Assembly: GCF_003710105.1 (NCBI RefSeq)
Contig: NZ_CP033325.1
Location: 496,001-560,000 of the forward strand
From: Georgenia faecalis
Lineage (GTDB): Bacteria; Actinomycetota; Actinomycetes; Actinomycetales; Actinomycetaceae
Direction of reading: 5' to 3'
DNA length: 64,000 bases
Position 1 is the first letter of the stretch, and every line of letters begins with the position of its first letter. Made by a program: the position numbers and the translations under genes. Positions 8,012 to 17,178 of this stretch are shown piece by piece. A model generated the notes under the pieces. It was not told the origin of the DNA, searched no databases, and worked only from the letters and a program-made list of their open reading frames with translations.

Positions 8012-9460
8012 ATGACCGAGCAGGCGGTGATCGAGCTGCGCCGGTTCTCCGTCATGGGCGCCGGGCGGGTCCAGGACGTCGTCGTCGACGCGCGCGCCCG
8101 CCTGGGCGACGTCCTCGACGAGCTCGGCCTGCCCCCGTTCACCGAGGCGCTCTCGCCGGGCGGTGAGCGCCTGTCCCGGTCGACGGTGCTCCTCGCCGCC
8201 GGGATCCCCGACGGCGCCGTGCTCGTGGCGGTCGACGGCGAGAGTCTCGCCCCGTCCGCCGTGCGCTCCGGCGGGGCGTACTCCGCCGCCCACGCCCCCG
8301 GGTCCCGGGCCAGCGGCCCCGCACTCGCCGGGTCGGCGGCCCCCGGCCCCGTTGCCGGCGCGGGCGGTGCCGTGCGCGTGTCAAGGGCACCCGGCGCGCT
8401 GCGCCCCGCGCTCGCGGGACGGCTCGCCGCCGGTGCCGGCAGCGTCCTCGCCGCGCTCGTGGTGCTCACCGTGCTGCTCCCCGGTGCAGGCCGCGATGCC
8501 GCCGTCCCCGGTGCGCTCCTCCTCCTCGGCGCGCTGGTCGTGTCCTGGATCGGTGGCGGCGTGCGCGCGCAGGTGGCCGCCGCGACCGGGGCCGCCGCGG
8601 GTGCGGCGCTGCTCGCCGTCGGGCTCGTGCCCGCCCTGCCCGCGGGGACCGGCCACCTCGCCGTCGTCGCCGGGGCCCTGGGCGCCGTCGTCAGTGCGGT
8701 CGTCGGGCGTGACGTCACCCCGCTCGCGCGCCGCATCTCCCGCACGCTGGTGACCACCGGCCTCCTCACGGCCGCCGGTGGCGCCCTCGCCGTGGTGGCG
8801 TCCTGGCCGGTGACGGTGCTCGCCGTCGTCGCGGTCGCCGCCGCCGTGCCGTTGGCCCGGATCCTGCCCGACGTCGTCGTCGACGTGGACACCACCGAGA
8901 TCGTCGACCTCGACCGCCTCTCCACCACGGCGTGGTCCCCGCGCCCGCGCCGCGCCCGGACGCGCTGGCGGCACGTGGTCCGTGAGGACGTCGACGGCCA
9001 GGTGCGGGATGCGGCCCGGCACCAGCGGATCGTGCTCGTCGGTGTGCTCGCCGTCGTCGCACTGGGCGCCGCCACGCTCGTCCTCGCGGCGCCGGGCCCG
9101 TCCCTCGCGACGACGATCCTCCTCGCCACGGTCGGCACGGGGCTGGCGCTCGTCGCCCGCCGCTACTACGACCGCGCGGACCGTTGGCTCCTCCGGCTGG
9201 CCGGGTTCGCGGCCATCGCCGCCGGCGGCGTCCGGCTCGCTGCCGGGCTTCCCGACGGCGCGGCCCTGGCCCTCGCCGTCGGCCTCGCCGTCGCCGCGTT
9301 CGGTCTCGTGCTACTCGCCCCGGTGGTGGGCCGGGGCTGGACCTCCCTGGGCCTGGGGCGCCTCGCCGACGTCTTCGAGGTACTCACCGTGACCGCCGCC
9401 CTGCCCCTGGCCGTGTGGGCCGCGGGCCTCGTCCCGTGGGTGCGCGCGCTCGTCGCGTGA
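8012..9460 (+). CDS. eccD: EccD-type type VII secretion membrane protein (copy 1)
   Basis: A 482-aa protein with an N-terminal ubiquitin-like (YukD) domain (about residues 1-75, VIELRRFSVMGAGRVQDVVVDA) and then about eleven hydrophobic segments from residue 130 to the end: the EccD architecture. EccD forms the bulk of the membrane channel of the ESX complex. A basic cytoplasmic linker (RPRRARTRWRHVVRE) sits mid-protein. It is divergent from eccC and first in the long + strand run. A second, distinct EccD is encoded at 14775. ATG at 8012 follows GAAAGGGGG. Confidence 0.8.
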   Translation: MTEQAVIELRRFSVMGAGRVQDVVVDARARLGDVLDELGLPPFTEALSPGGERLSRSTVLLAAGIPDGAVLVAVDGESLAPSAVRSGGAYSAAHAPGSRASGPALAGSAAPGPVAGAGGAVRVSRAPGALRPALAGRLAAGAGSVLAALVVLTVLLPGAGRDAAVPGALLLLGALVVSWIGGGVRAQVAAATGAAAGAALLAVGLVPALPAGTGHLAVVAGALGAVVSAVVGRDVTPLARRISRTLVTTGLLTAAGGALAVVASWPVTVLAVVAVAAAVPLARILPDVVVDVDTTEIVDLDRLSTTAWSPRPRRARTRWRHVVREDVDGQVRDAARHQRIVLVGVLAVVALGAATLVLAAPGPSLATTILLATVGTGLALVARRYYDRADRWLLRLAGFAAIAAGGVRLAAGLPDGAALALAVGLAVAAFGLVLLAPVVGRGWTSLGLGRLADVFEVLTVTAALPLAVWAAGLVPWVRALVA

Positions 9461-9522
9461 GCCCTGCCCGCCGACGCGTTGATCGCTACGGTCGGCGTGA
9501 CGACGCGCGTAGAGGGAGCGTG

Positions 9523-9667
9523 ATGGACGACGGGGGCCCAGGAGGACTCGACGAGCCAGTACGACATCGCCGCCGTCGTGGCCGGCCTCCCGGACGAGAT
9601 CATCGCGGGAGATGAAAAGGGCTTCGGTGACGTCCTCAGCTTCCCCATCGTCCCCTGGGGCGGATGA
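9523..9667 (+). pseudogene. Possible small acidic protein gene with a 1-bp frameshift
   Basis: An ATG at 9523 has a strong GAGGGA site 5 nt upstream, but its frame soon turns Arg-rich and stops. The adjacent frame from 9537 to the TGA at 9665-9667 reads like real protein (...SQYDIAAVVAGLPDEIIAG and ...FPIVPWGG). Removing one G from the G5 run at 9531-9535 joins the two into a clean 47-aa acidic protein beginning MDDGAQEDS. It may be a true frameshift mutation or a base-calling error. Position between eccD-1 and the ESAT-6-like genes suggests a secretion-linked peptide. No family recognised. Confidence 0.4.
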
Positions 9668-9856
9668 ACCGATATCGAAACGCACTATCACCAGGCCGTC
9701 GCGAGCGGCATTGGCGTCCGCCAGATGGACGCTCGCAAAACTGACGAGCGGAAAGTGCGTTGATCAGTAGTCTCTCCACTGGCGGCGGGCTATCGTCGTC
9801 GACGGCGGGCGGGGGAAATGGCACCCGGCTGTTCCCACACTGACACGGGAGGAAAC
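9668..9856 (+). promoter_or_regulatory. Promoter/leader region of the ESAT-6-like genes
   Basis: A gene-free stretch less GC-rich than its surroundings. AACGCACT (9679-9686) and AGTGCGTT (9754-9761) form a long-range inverted repeat. A 6-bp hairpin CGCTCG/CGAGCG lies at 9730-9750. It ends with GGGAGGAAA directly before the ATG at 9857, the best ribosome-binding site in the locus, as expected for abundant substrates. Exact promoter elements are not clear. Confidence 0.35.
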
Positions 9857-10180
9857 ATGGCGGACAGAACACAGCTGGAGATCGGCGCACAGTCACGCGC
9901 CGCCCAGAAGGTCAACGCGAAGCAGGGCGAGTTCAACGGGCAGCTCACCAGCCTCAACGGCGAGGTCGGCGGTCTGCAGGGTCAGTACACGGGTTCCGGC
10001 GCGAACGCGTTCTTCCAGCTCGCCAACTCGTGGATGGAGGACGCCAACCGCATCATCCGCGAGTTCGAGGTCTTCTCCACCCGACTGGCCTCCGTGGACA
10101 CCAAGGCCTCCACCTCCGAGGAGGACGCCACCACCGTGTTCCGCCAGAACGTCACGCCCATCTCCACACGGATGCAGTGA
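9857..10180 (+). CDS. ESAT-6/WXG100-like secreted protein (A partner)
   Basis: A 107-aa, helix-rich, Gln/Ala/Ser-rich protein of WXG100 size. The turn between the two helices reads QYTGSGANAFF (Tyr44-Thr-Gly46) where the classical motif is Trp-x-Gly. Such proteins fold as helical hairpins, pair with a sister protein and leave through the type VII channel. It sits 37 nt ahead of a second protein of the same size, the standard esx pair layout. ATG 9857 was preferred to 9818 because of the GGGAGGAAA ribosome-binding site. Strong SD and position suggest high expression. Confidence 0.75.
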   Translation: MADRTQLEIGAQSRAAQKVNAKQGEFNGQLTSLNGEVGGLQGQYTGSGANAFFQLANSWMEDANRIIREFEVFSTRLASVDTKASTSEEDATTVFRQNVTPISTRMQ

Positions 10181-10217
10181 CGGCCCGGACTACAGGACGA
10201 TACGAAAGGAACCTGAC

Positions 10218-10508
10218 ATGACCACGAAGATCCCGTTCTCCGGGCTTGAGGCCATCGCCGCCAAGCTCCGCGCCACCGACAGCCAGCTGCGCTCGGGTTA
10301 CGAGCAGCTCACCGGCGAGCTCCGCTCCACGATGGCCGAGTGGGGCGAGGACACCGACTCCCGCGCCGCGTACGACCAGTTCAAGGCCCGGTGCGACCGC
10401 GCCTTCCTCGAGATGGCGGACGCGCTCGCCAAGATCCCGGTGGCCGTGGAGCAGGCTCGTACCGGCGCCATGGAGACCGAGCGGGCGAACGCTGCCACCT
10501 TCCAGTGA
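10218..10508 (+). CDS. ESAT-6/WXG100-like secreted protein (B partner)
   Basis: A 96-aa helical-hairpin protein. The mid-protein turn AEWGEDTDSRAAYDQF (Trp42-Gly43) is the WXG equivalent, with Gly shifted by one. It has GAAAGGA before its ATG and is probably co-transcribed with the preceding gene as a heterodimer partner. The next gene begins in its stop codon (GTGA). Family-level call is good; the pairing is inferred from adjacency. Confidence 0.75.
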   Translation: MTTKIPFSGLEAIAAKLRATDSQLRSGYEQLTGELRSTMAEWGEDTDSRAAYDQFKARCDRAFLEMADALAKIPVAVEQARTGAMETERANAATFQ

Positions 10509-11101
10509 CCGCGGGCAACGACGGCGTCATCATTGACCAGGACGCCGTCGCCGCCGCCGCCGGGCGGCTCCCCATCGATCGCGGGCAGACCGCGGCGAGC
10601 AGTGCCGCGGCGCTGCCGAGTGGGCAGCTGTTCGGCAACTCGCCGGCCGGTCGCTCGCTCGCCGAGGTCTGGACCTTGGCGGCCGACCACCACCGGACGG
10701 TGACCGCCCAGCTACGGGAGGACCTGCTCACGCTCCGCGACGCCCTCACGGTCGTCCTGGGCAACACCGCCGAGGCTGAGGCCGACGCGGCGGCCCAGTA
10801 CGCCCGGGCAACGGAGCAGTACGCGACGGTGGCCGAGCAGCGGTCGTCCGAGCTCATGACGAGCACCGACGAGTTCATCACGGCGAACGAGTCGGAGGTG
10901 GCCGAGGAGCTCGCGGCGGAGCGCACCGAGAGCACCATGCAGGCGGACTTGACTCAGCCGGCCCAGAGTGGGCCTGCGGGTCCGCCGGACGCCGGGGCGC
11001 CCGCCGGTGGTGAGCCGGGTGGACCGTCCAGTGACGGGCCACCAGGGCCGGGTGCTGCCCGACCTGCGCCGCCCACGGGTGGCAACGGGCCGTACGGATG
11101 A
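10505..11101 (+). CDS. Type VII locus protein with helical N-terminus and Pro/Gly tail
   Basis: A 198-aa protein starting with GTG at 10505, overlapping the previous stop by 4 nt. Residues 1-145 are mainly helical, with a long Ala/Glu/Gln-rich segment (DAAAQYARATEQYATVAEQR), as in T7SS target or EspC-like proteins. The last 50 residues are a Gly/Pro/Ala tail ending GNGPYG. There is no signal peptide or membrane segment. It is probably exported with, or a chaperone for, the adjacent small proteins; no specific function can be assigned. Confidence 0.6.
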   Translation: MTAGNDGVIIDQDAVAAAAGRLPIDRGQTAASSAAALPSGQLFGNSPAGRSLAEVWTLAADHHRTVTAQLREDLLTLRDALTVVLGNTAEAEADAAAQYARATEQYATVAEQRSSELMTSTDEFITANESEVAEELAAERTESTMQADLTQPAQSGPAGPPDAGAPAGGEPGGPSSDGPPGPGAARPAPPTGGNGPYG

Positions 11102-11182
11102 CAACGCGGACCGGTCGCCGACACTGTCGGCGGCCGGTCCGCACACCCGCCTCGTGACGGCGAGCGCGGTGCGACGACGAGG

Positions 11183-12703
11183 GTGAGGGGCAACGTGGGG
11201 ACCAGACGGGGTGTGCGCACCGCCGTCGCCCTGGCGACGGCTGCCGTCGCCGTCGCCGCGCCCGCGCACGCCACCACCGAGCAGTTCGACGCCGGCCAGT
11301 GGTGGATCGAGGCCATGGGCGTCACCCAGGCGCACGAGCAGGTGACGGGCGAAGGGGTCGTCGTCGCCCTCCTCGACACCCCCATCTACGCCGAGGCGCC
11401 CGAGCTCCAGGGCCAGGACGTCGTGCCCAGCGGGACCCGGTGCGAGCAGCCATGGAGCGAGGACGACGGTGCCCCGTCGCTGCCGGCCGGACCGATCTCC
11501 GAGGTCACCTCGCACGCGACGTCGATGGCCGCGCTCATCGTCGGCAACGGGCAGGGGACGCGCGCCGACGGCCGCGGTACCGCGGGGATCGCGCCGGGCG
11601 CGACGCTGCGCACGTACGCCCTCTACGACACCATCGGGGACCGCGGGCTGGACTGCCAGCACGGGGAGCGGGACGACGTCGAGTTCCTCCGCGAGGTGCT
11701 GACCGCGGACCCCGACATCGTCGTCGTCACCTCCGAGTGGGTGGGGGAGGCCGACATCGACCTCCAGGAGGTCGTCAACGAGGGCATCAGCGACGGTGTC
11801 GTCTTCGTCAACTCGGCAGGCAACGGCGGGCCCGAGGAGGCGATCTCGCGCTTCGGCGCGGTCGACGGCGTCGTCAATGCCGTGGCGGGCGACACCGAGG
11901 GGATGGCGGCGGAGTTCAACTCCGTCGACAGCCGACCCGTCGACTACCTCACCGCGCAGGACACGCTCACCACCGACCCGGAGCAGGCCGTCGCCCTCGC
12001 CCCCACGGCCGGCGCCTCCGGGCAGCCGACCGTTCTCGTCCCCGGCGTGGACATCACCGCCGGCGGCTTCTGGGAGGGGCGCTGGGAGTCGGACCTCATG
12101 AACAGCGGCACCTCCGCCTCAGCCGCGTTCACGGCCGGGGCCCTGGCCCTCGTGATGGAGAAGTGGCCGGACGCGACCGGTAACCAGGTCCTCCAGAGCA
12201 TGGTCCGGCACGCCAACCACCCCCACGCGCTCGGGTACGCGGCGGGGTACGGATTCGGTGGCCTGTCCCTCACGTCCATGCTCAGCGAGGACCCGACCGG
12301 CTACCCGGACGTCCACCCCTACTACGGGGGCCTGCGGTGGGCGTTCGCCGACGACGTTCCCCCGCCCGTCATGACCCAGCGGGGGGAGGGGGACGAGGCG
12401 CAGTTCTGGCAGCCGACCTATGCGGAGGACGAGCAGGGCCTGCCCTGGCCGCTCGGCCCCGGGACGCCGGCCACCGGATCCGCCTCCCCGAGCTCGGCCG
12501 CACCCTCACCGGAGCGCGAGGAGGCGTCCGCGGAGGCCGCGGCCCCGCGGGAGGAGACGGCAGGACCGCCGCTCGGATGGATCGTGGTCGGCGCCGTCCT
12601 CGTCGCTGCCGTCGTCGCCGGGGCGCTGTGGGCCCGGGCCCGCGCCTCACGAACCACCAACGTTGAGAACGACAACACACCAGTGGAAGGGCCAGGCGCA
12701 TGA
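11183..12703 (+). CDS. mycP: Mycosin-like subtilisin protease (copy 1)
   Basis: A 506-aa membrane-anchored S8 protease. Signal peptide at residues 10-30 (AVALATAAVAVAAPAHA), protease domain about 40-380, Pro/Ser/Glu linker, C-terminal membrane helix (WIVVGAVLVAAVVAGALW). The triad is Asp65 (LLDTP), His111 (SHATS) and Ser311 (SGTSAS), but the surrounding motifs are off-consensus (usual: DTGV/DSG, GHGT, GTSFAAP). MycP stabilises the ESX membrane complex and cleaves EspB-like substrates. A second, more canonical mycosin is at 18531. GTG 11183 was chosen as the first in-frame start before the signal peptide. Confidence 0.85.
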   Translation: MRGNVGTRRGVRTAVALATAAVAVAAPAHATTEQFDAGQWWIEAMGVTQAHEQVTGEGVVVALLDTPIYAEAPELQGQDVVPSGTRCEQPWSEDDGAPSLPAGPISEVTSHATSMAALIVGNGQGTRADGRGTAGIAPGATLRTYALYDTIGDRGLDCQHGERDDVEFLREVLTADPDIVVVTSEWVGEADIDLQEVVNEGISDGVVFVNSAGNGGPEEAISRFGAVDGVVNAVAGDTEGMAAEFNSVDSRPVDYLTAQDTLTTDPEQAVALAPTAGASGQPTVLVPGVDITAGGFWEGRWESDLMNSGTSASAAFTAGALALVMEKWPDATGNQVLQSMVRHANHPHALGYAAGYGFGGLSLTSMLSEDPTGYPDVHPYYGGLRWAFADDVPPPVMTQRGEGDEAQFWQPTYAEDEQGLPWPLGPGTPATGSASPSSAAPSPEREEASAEAAAPREETAGPPLGWIVVGAVLVAAVVAGALWARARASRTTNVENDNTPVEGPGA

Positions 12704-14778
12704 ACATGCAGGTCGACGGTGGTGGTGGCGGTGGGACACCCATGGGCCCCAACGAGGCCAAGCTCCTGCTGTCGCTCAGCCAGGACGACGCGAGCCTCGC
12801 CACCATCCGGAGCGAGCTGACCACGGTCCGCGGCGAGCTCGAGGCCATCAAGGCCGAGCTCACGTCGACGATCGCGCCCCAGCTCGAGGACGCCTACCCG
12901 AGCGCGGGCGGACAGGCTGCGGCTGACGCCACCCGTCGCCTCGCCGCGGCGGTGGAGACCAAGCTCGCCGAGGTCGACTCCTCCCTCGATGCGGTGGACA
13001 GAGCGCAGTCGGCGTACCAGGCGGCGGAGCGCCGGCGCGAGGCGTTGCCCCCCGTGGGGTCCCCTCCGGTCATGAGCTCCACGGCGCGCGAGGAGGCCGA
13101 GGAGGGAACGCTCGGCCCCGCGTACCGGGCGCACCAGCACGCCCTCAACTCCCACGAGGCCGCCAAGGAGGCCCGCGAGGCGCAGGCGGGCCAGGCCTTC
13201 TCCACTCTGCAGGAGCGGTTGCAGGGGTCGGCGGGCAAGATCGCCGGCGACCTGGGCTACGGGGACACCGAGTCGACCTTCACGTCCGACCCCACTCCCG
13301 CGCCGCCCGGGTCCGGTGGATCCAACGGCGGCACCGGCGGGGGGCCGCGGGCCGGCGGCCCGGGCGGCGGCTCGGGCGGCGGCTCGGGCGGTGGCTCGGT
13401 CGCTGTGGGGTTCATCCCCGGCGGCCCGGGCAATGTCGGGTTCGTCCCCGAGAACGGTGGAGCGATCATCGGCGGTGGACCCGTTGTCGCCACCCCCCTG
13501 CCCGCGTACTTCCCGGGCGTCATCGGTTCCGTCGTGCCGCGGGACATCGTCGAACAGCCGCGCATCGGCATCCCACTGCCCGGCACGATCCCGGCCGTTG
13601 ACGGCCCGGTCACGCCCGTGACCGGCCCGACGGCGCCCGGCAGCGGGTCGGCATCCGTCACCGAGGTCCGGGCCGGCGACGGAGTCGGCGCAGGCGGGTC
13701 CTCCGGTGGGGTCCTCGCCGGTGGCGCGGCTGCCGCGGCGGCCGGACTCGGTGGCCTCATCGGCGGCGGAGCTCTGCTCGGCGGCGGCGGCGGGGCCGGT
13801 GCCCGAGGGGCGGTCCCCGTCTCGTCCCGGCTCGGTGGAACGGCAGGGCCAGGCGTCGCGTCCCCCGGCGGCGCCATCCGAGGCGGCGCAGGCGCTGGCA
13901 CACCGCCGACCACGCGCCCGGCGGGTGCGGGTGCTGGCGGCCAGGCGACCACGCGTACGGCCGGTGCAGGTGCGGGCGGTCAGGCCGCCGCGCGCCCGGC
14001 GGGTGCCGGTGCGGGCGGTCAGGCCGGGACGCGCCCAGCGGGTGCTGGTGCGACCACGCGCACGGCGGGTGCGGGTGCTGGCGGCCAGGCGACCGCGCGT
14101 CCGGTGGGTGCGGGTGCGGGCGGACAGGCCGCCGCACGCCCCGCAGGTGCTGGTGCGACCACGCGCACGGCGGGTGCGGGTGGTCAGGTGGCGGCGCGCG
14201 GTGCAGGCGCCGGCGCGACGACGCGTACGGCGGGTGCTGGTGCGGGCGGTCAGGGCGCCGCACGTCCCGCGGGTGCCGGTGCGACGACGCGGACGGCTGG
14301 TGCGGGTGGCCAGGTGGTGGCGCGCGGTGCAGGTGCTGGCGCGGGTGGTCAGGCAGCTGCGCGCCCCGCAGGTGCCGGTGCGGCCGCGCGTCCTGCGGGT
14401 GCTGGTGCGGCGACGCGTACGGCGGGTGCGGGTGGTCAGGTGGCGGCGCGCGGTGCTGGCGCCGGCGCGGGTGGTCAGGCCGCTGCGCGCCCCGCCGGGG
14501 CGGGCGCGGCGGGTACGCGCGCGGCTGCGGCCGGTGCGCGGGGAGCGGGCATCCGCCCCGGCGCCGCCGGTACCTCGGCTGCCTCGGGCGGCCCGAACGC
14601 CTCGGCGGGCCAGAACGGCGCCGCGACCCGCTCAGGCGGTGCCGTGGGGCGCGGCTTCGGCGCCGGCGGCGGCGCGTCTTCCCGCACGCGTGAGGACGAG
14701 CAGGCCGGGTCCGACGTCGAGGTGGGCGAGGACTGGCTGGACGGCGACGACTTCGCCGGCGACGGGGTCATTCGGTGA
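12700..14778 (+). CDS. Long Gly/Ala-repeat type VII locus protein
   Basis: A 692-aa protein starting inside the mycosin stop. Residues 1-185 are helical with coiled-coil character (AKLLLSLSQ to about AGKIAGDLG). Residues 190-400 are Gly/Pro rich. Residues about 404-610 are a degenerate repeat of units such as AGAGAGGQAAARP, and the tail is acidic, ending [11 protein letters not shown]. Overall this looks like a PPE- or EspB-type substrate or surface component: a helical head for docking and a flexible repeat stalk. No signal peptide or membrane helix, so export would be by type VII. The next gene overlaps by 4 nt. Function unknown. Confidence 0.6.
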   Translation: MNMQVDGGGGGGTPMGPNEAKLLLSLSQDDASLATIRSELTTVRGELEAIKAELTSTIAPQLEDAYPSAGGQAAADATRRLAAAVETKLAEVDSSLDAVDRAQSAYQAAERRREALPPVGSPPVMSSTAREEAEEGTLGPAYRAHQHALNSHEAAKEAREAQAGQAFSTLQERLQGSAGKIAGDLGYGDTESTFTSDPTPAPPGSGGSNGGTGGGPRAGGPGGGSGGGSGGGSVAVGFIPGGPGNVGFVPENGGAIIGGGPVVATPLPAYFPGVIGSVVPRDIVEQPRIGIPLPGTIPAVDGPVTPVTGPTAPGSGSASVTEVRAGDGVGAGGSSGGVLAGGAAAAAAGLGGLIGGGALLGGGGGAGARGAVPVSSRLGGTAGPGVASPGGAIRGGAGAGTPPTTRPAGAGAGGQATTRTAGAGAGGQAAARPAGAGAGGQAGTRPAGAGATTRTAGAGAGGQATARPVGAGAGGQAAARPAGAGATTRTAGAGGQVAARGAGAGATTRTAGAGAGGQGAARPAGAGATTRTAGAGGQVVARGAGAGAGGQAAARPAGAGAAARPAGAGAATRTAGAGGQVAARGAGAGAGGQAAARPAGAGAAGTRAAAAGARGAGIRPGAAGTSAASGGPNASAGQNGAATRSGGAVGRGFGAGGGASSRTREDEQAGSDVEVGEDWLDGDDFAGDGVIR
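13909..14530. repeat. Degenerate coding tandem repeat (GAGAGGQ...RPA/RTA units)
   Basis: About 620 bp of imperfect tandem units alternating GAGAGGQ(A/V)(A/T)ARP and GAGATTRTA-type modules, all in frame. Unit order is mosaic, which points to repeated slippage or recombination. Length is likely to vary among strains and short-read assemblies may miscount it. Confidence 0.8.
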
Positions 14779-16139
14779 GCGCGATCGACATGACGGCGGC
14801 TCCCACTGTCGCCACCTCGCAGGAGATCGTCCGGCTCACCGTCTCGGCCCGCTCGCGCACGGCCGACCTCACCCTGCCGGCCCTCCTGCCGGTGGCCGAG
14901 GTCCTGCCCGGCGTCGTCCAGACGCTGGGTGTCCTCGAGCCCGACGAGGTCCATGGCGGCTACCGGATCCACACGGCCGAGGGGCACGAGCTGGACCTCG
15001 AGCTGAGCCTGCTGGCCCAGGGCGTCCGTGACGGCGCCGTTCTCAGCGTCAGCGTGGGGGTCGACCAGGCCCCGCCCAAGGTGTACGACGACGTCGTCGA
15101 GGCGATCGCCGACGTCGTCGAGGAGCAGGCCGGAGGGTGGACCCCCGAGAGCTCCCGCCGCACCGTGCTCGCCGTCGCTGCGACGTTCGCGCTCCTCGGC
15201 GCGTGGACGCTGCACGTGGCGCCGCTCTCCGCCCTCCTCGTGACGGTGACGGCGGCCGGGGTGGCGGTGCTCGCCACCCTCGCCGGCGCGGTCCTGGCCA
15301 AGGTGCGCGCCGACATCGCCGGTGCGCTCGTCCTCCTCGGCGTCGCTGTGGCCTTCGCCGTCGTCGCCGCGACCGGCGGCCTGCTCGACGGTCCTGGCCC
15401 CACGGGGGTGGCGGCCGGGCTCGGCGCGGCCGCGGTCGGCGCCGCCGGTCTGGCGGTGCTCGGCGCCCGGGGCTGGCCGCTGCTGCCCGCCGTCACCGTG
15501 GGCGCCGTGGGAGCAGCGGTCGGCGGCCTCGTCGCGACCACGGACATCGACGCCGGTCAGGCACTCCTCGTCCTCACCGCCCTGCTCGTCCTCGTCGCCG
15601 GTCTCCTTCCGCGGTACGCGCTGCAGGTCACCCGCACCACCCCGCCGCCCGCGCAGTCCGAGGCGGCGGTCCTCGCTGACCCCGAGCCCATCGATGAGCG
15701 GGCGCTGCGCCGTCGGGTCGAGCTGTCGGCCCGGGTCGTGCACGGCCTGCGGCTCACGCTCGTGGTCCTCCACGTGCTCGCCGCCCCGGTCGTCGCGGCG
15801 ATGAACCCGCTGGCGCTGGCGGTGACGTGGATCGTCTCCGCGCTCCTCATCCTCGCGGCCCGGCGCGACGCACGCGCCGTCGACGTCATCGTCTCCGTGA
15901 CCGGCGGCGTGCTCGCCGTCGTCACCGCGACCGTCGGGGCCATCCTCGCCGAGCCCGGCTGGGTGCCGGTCGTCGGGATCGTCGTGGCCGTGACGGCGAC
16001 GGCCGTGCTCGTCTCGTTCGTCTTCCCCTCGCGCAACGAGGTCGCCCTCGCCCGCGCACTTGATGTCAGCGAGTCCGTCCTCCTGCTCCTCCTCGTCCCC
16101 CTCACCGTCCTCGCCCTCGGAGTGATCCCGTTCCCATGA
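14775..16139 (+). CDS. eccD: EccD-type type VII secretion membrane protein (copy 2)
   Basis: A 454-aa protein with an N-terminal ubiquitin-like domain (about residues 15-100, [20 protein letters not shown]) and about eleven membrane segments, with a charged loop near residue 300-320 ([18 protein letters not shown]). It closely follows the EccD plan, and its N-terminal motif is nearer to classical EccD than copy 1. GTG at 14775 overlaps the preceding stop by 4 nt. Because EccD works as a dimer in the ESX protomer, the two different copies may form a heterodimer, or serve two systems. Confidence 0.85.
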   Translation: MSAIDMTAAPTVATSQEIVRLTVSARSRTADLTLPALLPVAEVLPGVVQTLGVLEPDEVHGGYRIHTAEGHELDLELSLLAQGVRDGAVLSVSVGVDQAPPKVYDDVVEAIADVVEEQAGGWTPESSRRTVLAVAATFALLGAWTLHVAPLSALLVTVTAAGVAVLATLAGAVLAKVRADIAGALVLLGVAVAFAVVAATGGLLDGPGPTGVAAGLGAAAVGAAGLAVLGARGWPLLPAVTVGAVGAAVGGLVATTDIDAGQALLVLTALLVLVAGLLPRYALQVTRTTPPPAQSEAAVLADPEPIDERALRRRVELSARVVHGLRLTLVVLHVLAAPVVAAMNPLALAVTWIVSALLILAARRDARAVDVIVSVTGGVLAVVTATVGAILAEPGWVPVVGIVVAVTATAVLVSFVFPSRNEVALARALDVSESVLLLLLVPLTVLALGVIPFP

Positions 16140-16201
16140 GCCCCACTGCCCGCCACCGCGCCGCCGGACGTGCCGTCACCACCCCCCGAAAGGACCACCC
16201 C

Positions 16202-17140
16202 ATGAGCTCCACCCGCCCCGGCATGAGGCTCGCCGCGACCGGCGTGTTCGCCGCCGCCACCCTCCTCGCGCCCAGCGCTGCTGCCGCGCCCGCCACCGAG
16301 GCGGAGACGGCGGACACCGGCCTCGCGCTGACCGACGCGCAGATCGCCGAGCTTCCCGTGGACATCCAGCGCCTCCTCCTCACGACGGACGTGGGCGAGC
16401 TCCCCCGGGAGGTGGGCGACATCGTCTGCGACATCATCCCCATCCCCGAGCTGTGCGAGGACGAGCCGGGGCTGCCGACGCCGGAGCCGGAGGAGCCGGG
16501 CGACCCCGGCCTGCCCACGCCGGGCCCGGTGGACCCGGAGCCCGAGCCGACGCCGGACCCCGAGCCCGAGCCGGAGCCCGAGCCGGAGCCGACGCCGGAG
16601 CCCGAGCCCGAGCCGACGCCGGAGCCCGAGCCCGAGCCGACGCCCGAGCCCACCCCGGACCCGCAGCCCACGCCGGACCCGCAGCCGACGCCGGACCCGC
16701 AGCCCACGCCGGACCCGCAGCCGACGCCGGACCCGCAGCCCACCCCGGACCCGCAGCCCACGCCTGGCCCGCAGCCGACCCCCGGCCCGCAGCCGACGCC
16801 CGGCCCCGGCCCGCAGCCCACGCCCCCGCCGGCCGCCCAGCCCGGCTCGCAGCCGGCGCCCGCGGCGCCCGGTCCGGTCGGTGACGTCCGCGGCCGCGAG
16901 GTCACGGCGGCGCCGGTGCCCGACGCCCCGTCCTCGCGGGTCCTCGGCGCCGACCTCATCCGCCGCGAGCGGGAGGCCGCTGCCGCTGCCGCTGCTGCGC
17001 AGCCCCAGGGCCCCCAGCTCGCCCAGACCGGCGTGAGCCCCGAGGGTCTGCTCTCCTCCGCCGGCGCGGTCGTCGCTACCGGCCTCGGACTGCTCGGGCT
17101 CGGCGCCCTCGCGCGTCGTCGCGGCCGCCACTCCGCCTGA
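16202..17140 (+). CDS. LAxTG cell-wall-anchored Pro-repeat protein
   Basis: A 312-aa surface protein. Signal peptide (residues 1-33, ending SAAAAPA), a short globular or helical head of about 70 residues with two Cys ([16 protein letters not shown]), then about 100 residues of PEPEPT and PDPQPT repeats that make a stiff stalk. It ends with sorting signal LAQTG (273-277), a membrane helix and RRRGR. LAxTG is the motif of class E sortases in GC-rich Gram-positives. The ATG at 16202 (AAAGGA upstream) is preferred over 16136. Its place between eccD and eccB ties it to the secretion locus. No sortase gene is in the window. Confidence 0.75.
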   Translation: MSSTRPGMRLAATGVFAAATLLAPSAAAAPATEAETADTGLALTDAQIAELPVDIQRLLLTTDVGELPREVGDIVCDIIPIPELCEDEPGLPTPEPEEPGDPGLPTPGPVDPEPEPTPDPEPEPEPEPEPTPEPEPEPTPEPEPEPTPEPTPDPQPTPDPQPTPDPQPTPDPQPTPDPQPTPDPQPTPGPQPTPGPQPTPGPGPQPTPPPAAQPGSQPAPAAPGPVGDVRGREVTAAPVPDAPSSRVLGADLIRREREAAAAAAAAQPQGPQLAQTGVSPEGLLSSAGAVVATGLGLLGLGALARRRGRHSA

Positions 17141-17178
17141 CGGCGGCTTTTCTCTAGGGAAGGAGCGCGAAGCAGCCG

